Source of the DNA: Candidatus Poseidoniaceae archaeon
GTDB taxonomy: Archaea; Thermoplasmatota; Poseidoniia; Poseidoniales; Poseidoniaceae
Direction: 5' to 3'
Assembly (NCBI GenBank): GCA_013329865.1
Contig: DUJJ01000009.1
Span: forward strand, 1-11,354
Length of the DNA stretch: 11,354 nt
Position numbers and translations under genes: made by a program. The notes beneath the pieces were generated by a model, which had not been told where the DNA came from, did no database searches, and saw only the letters and a program-made list of their open reading frames with translations. Of the stretch, positions 5,403 through 11,354 are shown piece after piece. How positions within the stretch are numbered: position 1 is the stretch's first letter; each line of letters opens with the position of its first letter.

Positions 5403-7796
5403 ATGAGTATATGGATGGGTAGTATGAGTGCGAGCGACAGCAAGCAGGGGACTTCTCTTGAGTCAACTCGTGGCAGTCGGGATAATAGTGACAAGTTATC
5501 GCTATCTGCATTACGCTCACAGTTTACCAAAAGTGCAACTTCCTCTCTATCTCAAAGCGAAATGACAAGTGCAAGATTTCGCAATGAGGAGCGATTGAGG
5601 TCTGATATCAGGCGTGAACGAAGGCTGCGCCAGCAAGCCATTAACGAGCGCGTCATCGCAATGCAAGATAACCTAGCAAAAGATATGGCAGTGCAGCATG
5701 AATTAACCCTTGATGCACTGGAAAGAGAACTGCGCGAGCAGATGGAAACTGAACTTGCTGAGCTGGAAAAAGATGCGTTAATCAAAGCAGAATCCAAATT
5801 ACGCTCCGAATACGAGGTTCGCTTAAATCGTAAGATTGAGACCTTGCAAGAACAGTTTGAAATCGAGCAGGATATTAAAATCCAAGAACACAAAGAGCAG
5901 ACTAAGCAACAAATCGAGGCAGAACTGCAGAAGGAGCACAAGCAGCGGTTAGACATTCAAAAAGAGCGAATTGCTCTTGAATTTAACCAACAACTACAGC
6001 ACCGAATTCGTGAGATGGAAGCAACTCTTTCTGAAGAGATGGAGACGCGTTTCAAGGATATGGAAGCCCATGAACTTAGTAGACTTGAGGAAAGCCACGC
6101 GGCAAAACTTTCTGAACGCGAAGAACAACTAAGACGCGGTATCCGAACCAGATTGGAACAACAACTTAGAGCACGGCTCAAGCAACGGGAGACTCGACTG
6201 AAGTCCGAGTATGACCGCCGAAGTCTACGTCTTGAAGAAGACATTGCTCAACAAATACAGGTAGAATTAGAGGCTCGATTACGTCAAGAAACTGAGGATC
6301 TCGAAGATCAAATGCGTGAGGACGTTGAACTAGCGATTGCTCGAAGAAAAGACGAGCTCAGGCTTGAAATAGAAAACCAACTAGAATCTAGACACACAGA
6401 GCGCCTGTCCGATCGAAAATCAAGACTTCGAGAGAAATATGACATCACTTTCTCTAAAGCTGTTGATGACATTTCAAAAACCCTCAAGCAAGATATTGAA
6501 ACCGAGCTAGAGAAGCGAATGGAATCAGAGTATACTAGTTATCGTAGTGCTAGAGAAGCAGAAATACAAAACCGCTTAGCTAGATTCCGCTATGACCGAG
6601 AAAATGAGTTGCGAGAACAGTTGGAGGAACAATATGACTCCAAGAAGACTGAGTGGGCCGAACGTCTAGAATTGGAATTCCAGTCCCGTGAAGCCGCGGC
6701 GCGTAAGGCAATAATGTCAGAAATCGACGCTGGCTTGAGAAATGAACGTCTCACCTTCGAGACCCATCTCGAATTACTCAAGGAAGAAACCGCCCTAGAA
6801 CTTGAAGTCAACATGGAAGACCGGCTCGAAGAGTTCAAGCAGCGTAAAGAGGAGGAAGTTGCATCACAGCTCGAGCGACAATTGGACAAGCGCGAAGAAA
6901 TCATGCGCAACAAGGCATTGATTGAAATCAGGAAGCGAGAGGCTCTCATCCGGGCCGAAATCGAGGCGCAACTCGGCTTGAAGCGAGCAGAGATAAGAGA
7001 TAGATTACAAAACCTGTCAGAAAAGATGGATAATTTCAAAGAATCTGCCGAGATAAAAATGCGTGAGGCTGTGGAAAAGCAGGTCCAGGGCGAGATAGAT
7101 TCCGATGAGGCGGAGTACAAAACTCGTCAGGAGGAATTCCGAGAATTACAAAACCTCGATGTTAAAGCAGAAAAGCGTCAAATGTGGATGCAATCGATTT
7201 CAGGTCAGGATAGAAAACAACCGGTTTCACTGCCAGATCCATCCATTCTGGGAGCCAGAACAAGCACGCTCGGTGCGACTGGCGGTCGACCAATGCGCGG
7301 TATTCTTGGTGCAGGCAGCTCACAAGAACCGCCACAACCAAGTATTGGGCTCGCTGGAATGAGGGCGCCAACTTCGAGCGCTAAGCCGCTGATACCCACA
7401 ACTCCGTTAATAAGACCGATAAAGGCACCAATTGGGGAAGTAAAGCCGGCTACAGCAAGCATTTTACCACGTCCAATCAAGAAATTGGGCACACCGGAAG
7501 TTATACCTTCAGCCGAAGAGTCCGAGCCAGAAGGAATTATTGAGGATACAATCCAACCGGTCGGAGAGGTACTAAGTCCTGATGAAACAGTCAAACCTGA
7601 GCCGGTCGAAGAGAAATTAGTAGAGGAAATGGGAACTCTTCGCCCAATTACTAAAACAATGATTCCTCAACAGCAACCAAGGACCACTGTAGCGAAGTTG
7701 ACGCCAGTCAAGCATATGCTGGAGCCCGCAAAAAAATCTCGAGGAGCACCGCCACCAAAGGATTTAGGTAAGAAAAAGTCAGACTCCGACGAGTGA
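5403..7796 (+). CDS. Long coiled-coil protein with proline-rich tail, function unknown
   Basis: The frame gives 797 residues. Residues 1-55 are Ser/Thr-rich and probably disordered. Residues about 55-600 are almost unbroken charged helix, dominated by Glu, Arg, Lys, Gln and Leu with no proline, typical of a long coiled-coil rod. Residues 605-797 are rich in Pro, Gly, Ile and Thr with several LIRPI/LPRPIKK-like stretches, ending in a basic-acidic tail (GKKKSDSDE). There is no cysteine, no signal peptide and no membrane helix, so it is probably cytoplasmic and filamentous. No Walker A or zinc-hook motif is seen, which argues against an SMC/Rad50 protein. A short motif of the form [ILMV]-charged-x-x-L recurs about every 39 residues along the rod. 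The start is uncertain: ATG 5403, 5415 and 5424 are all in frame. The anchored surface protein gene follows after 52 bp. Scaffold or cytoskeletal roles are guesses. Confidence 0.82.
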   Translation: MSIWMGSMSASDSKQGTSLESTRGSRDNSDKLSLSALRSQFTKSATSSLSQSEMTSARFRNEERLRSDIRRERRLRQQAINERVIAMQDNLAKDMAVQHELTLDALERELREQMETELAELEKDALIKAESKLRSEYEVRLNRKIETLQEQFEIEQDIKIQEHKEQTKQQIEAELQKEHKQRLDIQKERIALEFNQQLQHRIREMEATLSEEMETRFKDMEAHELSRLEESHAAKLSEREEQLRRGIRTRLEQQLRARLKQRETRLKSEYDRRSLRLEEDIAQQIQVELEARLRQETEDLEDQMREDVELAIARRKDELRLEIENQLESRHTERLSDRKSRLREKYDITFSKAVDDISKTLKQDIETELEKRMESEYTSYRSAREAEIQNRLARFRYDRENELREQLEEQYDSKKTEWAERLELEFQSREAAARKAIMSEIDAGLRNERLTFETHLELLKEETALELEVNMEDRLEEFKQRKEEEVASQLERQLDKREEIMRNKALIEIRKREALIRAEIEAQLGLKRAEIRDRLQNLSEKMDNFKESAEIKMREAVEKQVQGEIDSDEAEYKTRQEEFRELQNLDVKAEKRQMWMQSISGQDRKQPVSLPDPSILGARTSTLGATGGRPMRGILGAGSSQEPPQPSIGLAGMRAPTSSAKPLIPTTPLIRPIKAPIGEVKPATASILPRPIKKLGTPEVIPSAEESEPEGIIEDTIQPVGEVLSPDETVKPEPVEEKLVEEMGTLRPITKTMIPQQQPRTTVAKLTPVKHMLEPAKKSRGAPPPKDLGKKKSDSDE

Positions 7797-7818
7797 TTAA
7801 TGGGCAAATCAACGCTGT

Positions 7819-7830
7819 GTTCATATCCTC
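7819..7830 (+). promoter_or_regulatory. Weak TATA-like box before the surface-protein gene
   Basis: GTTCATATCCTC lies about 25 bp upstream of the ATG at 7849, the distance expected for a leaderless archaeal transcript. No Shine-Dalgarno sequence precedes that ATG. The match to a TATA consensus is poor, and the 52-bp gap would also allow read-through from the coiled-coil gene. Confidence 0.25.
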
Positions 7831-7848
7831 TAAGCATTTGGCACAACT

Positions 7849-10278
7849 ATGAAGCGTGGGGTAATATTCGCTTTAATCGCTCTGGTGACATTGCTTGTCG
7901 CTGCAATACCTTCTACTACAGCAACTAGTAATTTGGTGGAGTCCGGTAACACCCATAGTTTCGATTCAACAATTGTCTCGACACAAGTTCTAGCGGATAA
8001 TAGTATATTGATGGTGCAGAGTAATGGCAAAGTTCTCTCTGCAACAATTCAAGAAGGCAGAATCAATGAATTATGGTCCCATGATTTGGCGGTAAACGCA
8101 TCTTTTGCTAAACTAGATTCTGGAGCGAAGTTACTCGCAGTAATACACGACCAAGGATATCTGATATTCAATATTGATACCAAGCAAGTCGAATCCGACA
8201 CCATGCTAGCCAGCATACCAGATTCTCTTGATTGGGATAATGATGGTGAGGTATGGTTGGCATACCACAGCGGGTTAAGAAAAGTTAGACAATATGCCGG
8301 TGAAACATACACGAATTTCCAAACCTCAACAATTTCCTCCGGTTTCTTCTCGTTTGAAGTGATTGCCGACAATAGTATCGTAGTCGGCGGTTTTGATAGC
8401 AGGCTACACATTTTTGACGAGTATGGTGGCTTAGTAACCCAGAAGAACGAACCTGATTCATATCTGAGTTCAATGTTTGATACGCCCGATGGTGTGCTGC
8501 TGGCTGGTTCTGGTGATGGACAATTACATCGTTATGATTACAACAACTCCTGGGCACATTCTGTAATCAGTCTTGGTTCTGAACAAATTACGTCAATACA
8601 AAACTTCGACACCACGAAATTTGCTGCATTAGATAGTGATAATGTGCTCCACATGATTGACAAGGTAAGTTTTGCTAAGGTTGGCGAGCTGACGACAACA
8701 TCTACTGCTCATTATGCCTTGGCAGAATTATCCGGTCAAATATCACTGGTTTACAATTCTGGATTGTCCGGCGGAGTAATGTATTATGATATCGATAGCG
8801 ATGGTGACGGAACGATTGACTCGCTAGATGATTTCCCAACCGATGTAACACAGCAGTCGGACGCTGACGGCGACGGCTATGGCGATAATGTAGATGGCAT
8901 TAATGGTGACTTATTCCCCAATAACCCAGAACAGCATCAAGATTCTGATAATGATGGTTATGGTGATAATAAAAATGGCGAACAGGGCGATTTATTTCCC
9001 GATAACAGTGAGCAATGGGCCGACTCGGATAGCGATGGTTATGGGGACAATTCAGATGGTCTAATGGGTGATCAATTCATCGAAGACCCCACACAGTGGA
9101 ATGACACTGACGGCGATGGTTATGGCGATAATCCACAGGGCAATTCACCAGATTCATGTCCTAACGTAGCAGGCTTCTCAAAATTAGATCGCTTTGGTTG
9201 TTTAGACTCAGATTTTGATTTTTATTCTAATCCAGACGCTGATTTTACCATTGCTGATGGTGCCGATGCCTTGCCCACTGATGGGACTCAATGGTTGGAC
9301 CTCGACGGCGATGGTTACGGTGACAACCCAGCACCAGCCAATAATCCCGACTCATGCCCTTCGGTAGCTGGTAACTCTACCCAGGAGATTCGACTCGATG
9401 GTGCTATCATTGGCAAATTAGGTTGCCTTGACACAGACGGCGATTCATTCGATGATCTGAGTGACGAATTCCCCAACGATTCTTCAGAGTGGTTTGACGC
9501 TGACGGCGACACCGTAGGGTCTAATACTGATTATGATGATTCAGAACCACTAATTACCACCGAAGAAGACTATTGTAAAATCTCTGGAAATCAATCCAAT
9601 GCATGTAAGTCGTGGAATGACTTGGATTACCAAGAATATCTAAATCGGGACAAAGCCGCTGGAGAGAACGACCTTTCATATTCTGCTTGGCTAGCACAAG
9701 AACAGGCAGGATTACTAGATGACGACGACGGTCTGATGTCAGATATCAAAGACGTCGTAATTGTCGGTGGCGGTATTTTTGTTGTGGTTACCGCACTAAT
9801 CTTGGTTGGCAGTTTTATCCTCAAGCGTCGAAAGTTAAGTGCTCTAGTTAAGCGCTACGGCGTCCCATTCCAACCCAAGGATGACAATACAGCAAATCAG
9901 GAAGCTCTTGAAGGAACTGCGGGATTATCCGCAACTGGTGGAATTGAAGCGGATGAGTCTTGGGATGATGAGGTTGCAGCAATGGACTTCACCGACAAGC
10001 AGGAAGCTGTTGAAGAAACAGCAGCAAGTATCGTATCTGCAGATGATTTGTATGACGATGACACAGATATGAGCGAACTTGCTGGTATTGATATTGCATC
10101 TAGCGAAACCTCGGAGGTCGATATGTCAGCAATGCTACAGGAGGATTCTGAGCCAGTTATCGAACAAAAGCCGAGTAACCCACCCCCACTGCCCGAGGCA
10201 GGTCTGCCTGAGGGCTGGACAATGGAACAATGGGAATGGTATGGTCATGAGTGGTTAGCCAAGTTTGGTAATCAGTGA
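7849..10278 (+). CDS. Exported membrane-anchored protein: probable beta-propeller, calcium-binding repeats, one TM helix
   Basis: This 809-residue protein starts with a Sec-type signal (MKRG, hydrophobic core 5-20, cleavage near TTA-T 23-26). Residues about 35-312 contain repeating beta blades with WD/PQQ-propeller character, for example DNSIVVGGFDSRLHIFD and GVLLAGSGDGQLHRYD. Residues 314-565 hold thrombospondin-3-like DxDxDGxGD repeats, expected to bind calcium, with cysteine pairs 437/451, 503/526 and 576/586 that could form disulfides outside the cell. One membrane helix (about 635-658) is followed by the basic stop-transfer sequence KRRK. The cytoplasmic tail (659-809) is acidic and ends in PPPLPEAGLPEGW plus a Trp-rich helix. 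The topology is therefore outside-in with a 150-residue tail. The cell-surface role is unknown; adhesion or surface sensing is possible. The architecture is typical of proteins I associate with marine Group II archaea. It ends next to a convergent gene with no spacer. Confidence 0.85.
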   Translation: MKRGVIFALIALVTLLVAAIPSTTATSNLVESGNTHSFDSTIVSTQVLADNSILMVQSNGKVLSATIQEGRINELWSHDLAVNASFAKLDSGAKLLAVIHDQGYLIFNIDTKQVESDTMLASIPDSLDWDNDGEVWLAYHSGLRKVRQYAGETYTNFQTSTISSGFFSFEVIADNSIVVGGFDSRLHIFDEYGGLVTQKNEPDSYLSSMFDTPDGVLLAGSGDGQLHRYDYNNSWAHSVISLGSEQITSIQNFDTTKFAALDSDNVLHMIDKVSFAKVGELTTTSTAHYALAELSGQISLVYNSGLSGGVMYYDIDSDGDGTIDSLDDFPTDVTQQSDADGDGYGDNVDGINGDLFPNNPEQHQDSDNDGYGDNKNGEQGDLFPDNSEQWADSDSDGYGDNSDGLMGDQFIEDPTQWNDTDGDGYGDNPQGNSPDSCPNVAGFSKLDRFGCLDSDFDFYSNPDADFTIADGADALPTDGTQWLDLDGDGYGDNPAPANNPDSCPSVAGNSTQEIRLDGAIIGKLGCLDTDGDSFDDLSDEFPNDSSEWFDADGDTVGSNTDYDDSEPLITTEEDYCKISGNQSNACKSWNDLDYQEYLNRDKAAGENDLSYSAWLAQEQAGLLDDDDGLMSDIKDVVIVGGGIFVVVTALILVGSFILKRRKLSALVKRYGVPFQPKDDNTANQEALEGTAGLSATGGIEADESWDDEVAAMDFTDKQEAVEETAASIVSADDLYDDDTDMSELAGIDIASSETSEVDMSAMLQEDSEPVIEQKPSNPPPLPEAGLPEGWTMEQWEWYGHEWLAKFGNQ
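8788..9543 (+). repeat. Aspartate-rich calcium-binding (thrombospondin-3-like) repeat region
   Basis: At least five near-copies of the DGDGYGDN motif occur at residues 341-347, 369-374, 396-401, 421-428 and 487-493 of the surface protein, with further DxDGD variants at 316-320, 529-532 and 551-554. Spacing between the first four is about 26-28 residues. Later copies carry CP...GC insertions of 14 to 23 residues. The DNA repeats (GATGGTTATGG-like) follow from the protein motif and differ at synonymous positions. Confidence 0.85.
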
Positions 10279-10530
10279 TTACTTCCAAACAATCGGCAAT
10301 GAACCCTTTAATCTGCCCAATTCCTCACCGCTGTAAAGTGGTTTTCCGTCCTCAACAATGGTATTCATGATGAGCCATAGAACTGCGTTCCAGGATTTAG
10401 ACTTGGCAAATAATTCGATGTAGCCGGCGTTCGCCGCATCAAGTAACTGACCTTCTGCGGTATTTTGGTCAAATAGTGCTCGAATTAGGTTATTAGTACC
10501 GAATAAGTATCCCTTAGGACGCCATTCCAT
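10279..10530 (-). CDS. Unrecognised 83-residue protein in ParA/RHH cluster
   Basis: I do not recognise this protein. It has no cysteine, no signal peptide and no membrane helix. It is mildly hydrophobic, with a likely helical core (NNLIRALFDQ, EGQLLDAANAGYIELFAK, SWNAVLWLIMNTIV) followed by GKPLYSGEELGRL and a short end KGSLPIVWK. Five aromatic or Trp positions are notable for its size. The frame can start at GTG 10533 or ATG 10530; I prefer the ATG. The stop of the ribbon-helix-helix gene lies 7 bp upstream, and an AGGGTG stretch at the end of that gene could act as ribosome binding site, so translation is probably coupled. It may be a partner of the upstream DNA-binding protein or of ParA. 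It does not resemble RelE, PIN or other common toxins. It ends immediately beside the convergent surface-protein gene. Confidence 0.65.
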   Translation of the reverse strand: MEWRPKGYLFGTNNLIRALFDQNTAEGQLLDAANAGYIELFAKSKSWNAVLWLIMNTIVEDGKPLYSGEELGRLKGSLPIVWK

Positions 10531-10537
10531 CACTTAA

Positions 10538-10780
10538 TCACACCCTAAATGGTGAGAGATTCAGGCGGTCAACTAAATGCTCAACATCAACATCTGCGAC
10601 GGCTTTCATGCGCTCCCTAAGGTTTTCAATCTCACCATTCATCTTAGTTATTTTATGGGCTCTGATTAGGTCATTGAGGAATTCGTTCACGCTTTTGTAT
10701 CCGCTCAGGGTTCGCAGAGTGTTGAGCTGTCTACGAACCTCATAACTCACGCTAATTGATGTCATACCTTCTGCTGTCAT
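10538..10780 (-). CDS. Small ribbon-helix-helix (Arc/MetJ/CopG-type) DNA-binding protein
   Basis: The 80-residue protein has the expected ribbon-helix-helix order. A beta strand TSISVSY (7-13) is followed by helix A EVRRQLNTLRTLSGY (14-28), then a turn and helix B SVNEFLNDLIRAHK (30-43). Such proteins dimerise and place the two strands in the DNA major groove. Residues 45-80 are a charged helical extension (GEIENLRERMKAV) that could mediate oligomerisation or contact ParA. The ATG at 10780 gives five residues before the second Met; ATG 10765 is an equally possible start. It lies downstream of a parA-type gene on the same strand, as ParG/Omega-type centromere-binding proteins do in partition cassettes. 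An antitoxin or simple autoregulator is the alternative. Confidence 0.72.
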   Translation of the reverse strand: MTAEGMTSISVSYEVRRQLNTLRTLSGYKSVNEFLNDLIRAHKITKMNGEIENLRERMKAVADVDVEHLVDRLNLSPFRV

Positions 10781-10810
10781 GCCTTATCCCATCGGGAGTG
10801 CAAACAAAGG

Positions 10811-10825
10811 AATACTTAACCTACG
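10811..10825 (-). promoter_or_regulatory. Candidate BRE/TATA promoter of the RHH gene
   Basis: On the minus strand GTAGGTTAAGTATT lies about 31-45 bp before the ATG at 10780, with purines where a B-recognition element is expected. It suggests that the ribbon-helix-helix gene and the small gene behind it can be transcribed separately from parA, despite the 98-bp gap in the same direction. Confidence 0.35.
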
Positions 10826-10878
10826 CGAAAGATTGTAATTCTGTGGTGGCGTTTTTGTTAGTAAACCGCACCAGTCGA

Positions 10879-11354
10879 TTACCGGTTTTTGTCCATTAAT
10901 AGTCTAGGTTGCTCGTTGACACCAAACTCTCTCCGCATGGCCATAACACGCTGGTGAAACTCTTTTGCAAGTGTCCAGTATTCTAGTGAGCCGGCTCCAG
11001 CGCCAGAATTTGTTGGCTTGTTCAGCAGTACGGTTGGAGCGCCTGACCATGGTGCTTCGGCAACTTTGACTAGTCTTCTGATGGTGGTTTTGAACAATTT
11101 TTTTGGCATTTTAGCATTCACTTGATCACAGACATGACGGCTGAGTTTTGAGCGAGCATCTACCATTGTCATGGCGACACCAAAAATTTTCAGGTTACGA
11201 TTAATTCTTCGCTGAATCATCTTGATCGAGTTCATCAGCATACTGAATCCTTCCAAAGCGTAGTATTCCGCTTGGACAGGGACCATAACCCAATTTGCCG
11301 CACACATTGCGTTGATCGACAGCAAGCCAAGCGATGGTGGGGTGTCGATGATGA
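10879..11354 (-). CDS. ParA/Soj-type partition ATPase, N-terminal half cut by window edge
   Basis: The frame is open from the right window edge to the TAA at 10879 (about 158 residues). At the edge it reads IIDTPPSLGLLSINAM, the Walker B/switch II block of ParA/Soj/MinD-like deviant Walker ATPases. WVMVPVQAEYYALEGFSML follows, the conserved block after it in Soj. Then come the expected NRNLKIFGVAMTMVDAR and the helix with FKTTIRRLVKVAEAPWSGAP. The end, EYWTLAKEFHQRVMAMR, fits the Soj C-terminal helix. The Walker A loop is outside the window. These ATPases bind DNA nonspecifically as ATP dimers and move centromere-bound cargo. A TTG inside the frame at 11325 is not a start, because the conserved ATPase core continues upstream of it. 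The next gene downstream encodes a ribbon-helix-helix protein, its likely partner. Confidence 0.9.
   Translation of the reverse strand, partial: IIDTPPSLGLLSINAMCAANWVMVPVQAEYYALEGFSMLMNSIKMIQRRINRNLKIFGVAMTMVDARSKLSRHVCDQVNAKMPKKLFKTTIRRLVKVAEAPWSGAPTVLLNKPTNSGAGAGSLEYWTLAKEFHQRVMAMRREFGVNEQPRLLMDKNR

Noticed and set aside
5552..7120. Long open frames on the minus strand (5552-5956, 5957-6244, 6590-7120)
   Set aside because: They are Ser/Arg/Cys-rich mirror frames of the charged coiled-coil gene, with no domain-like pattern.
5565..7202. SMC/Rad50-type coiled coil
   Set aside because: No Walker A, Walker B or signature motif and no CxxC hook; the rod ends in a proline-rich tail.
7205..7594. 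129-codon minus-strand frame rich in Gly, Ser and Pro
   Set aside because: It lies opposite the Pro/Gly-rich tail of the coiled-coil protein, whose own frame is continuous and compositionally sensible.
8788..9543. CRISPR-like or tandem DNA repeat array
   Set aside because: The similarity is periodic because of the DGDGYGDN protein motif; copies differ at synonymous sites and the frame is coding throughout.
10279..10780. Type II toxin-antitoxin pair
   Set aside because: The ribbon-helix-helix protein would fit an antitoxin, but the 83-residue partner shows no RelE, PIN, MazF or HEPN feature, and parA lies upstream. Not excluded, only unsupported.
1..11354. tRNA, rRNA, insertion sequence or integration site
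   Set aside because: No cloverleaf-like segment, transposase or terminal inverted repeat was seen on either strand; the spacers are all short.

Overview
The window looks like part of a planktonic Marine Group II-type euryarchaeon (Candidatus Poseidoniales / Thermoplasmatota). This is inferred from the gene content: an archaeal-type phosphoglycolate phosphatase, a secreted protein with aspartate-rich calcium-binding repeats and a single C-terminal membrane anchor, an ArsR-type winged-helix regulator, short zinc-ribbon proteins, and compact genes that mostly lack ribosome binding sites. No rRNA or tRNA marker is present, so the lineage is an inference. I saw no mobile element, CRISPR array or RNA gene.

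Left part (1-1588, minus strand): a HAD-superfamily phosphoglycolate phosphatase is followed 59 bp downstream by a polytopic membrane protein that runs off the window. The membrane protein carries the Thr/His landmarks of the eukaryotic FAR-17a/AIG1/ADTRP family. It has no stop codon in the window and is easily missed.

Metal-handling block (1685-5308, plus strand): a P1B-type heavy-metal ATPase is transcribed divergently from the phosphatase. Behind it, closely spaced, come a cysteine-free ArsR-like regulator and a small protein with three zinc ribbons. The spacing (34 bp and 8 bp) suggests one operon for metal export or homeostasis. The ATPase combines a CPC membrane motif with an HEGS motif in the last membrane helix, so its metal cannot be read off directly.

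Structural/envelope pair (5403-10278, plus strand): a roughly 800-residue, cysteine-free coiled-coil protein with a proline-rich tail is followed 52 bp later by an exported membrane-anchored protein. The latter has a probable beta-propeller, a calcium-binding repeat stalk, one transmembrane helix and an acidic cytoplasmic tail ending in a tryptophan-rich motif. Neither has an assigned function. Their adjacency suggests a cytoplasmic scaffold and a surface protein, but this is speculative.

Right part (10279-11354, minus strand): reading leftward, the C-terminal half of a ParA/Soj-type ATPase, a small ribbon-helix-helix protein, and an unrecognised 83-residue protein whose start is coupled to the preceding gene. 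ParA plus a ribbon-helix-helix protein is the layout of a DNA-partition cassette. The third gene is new to me.
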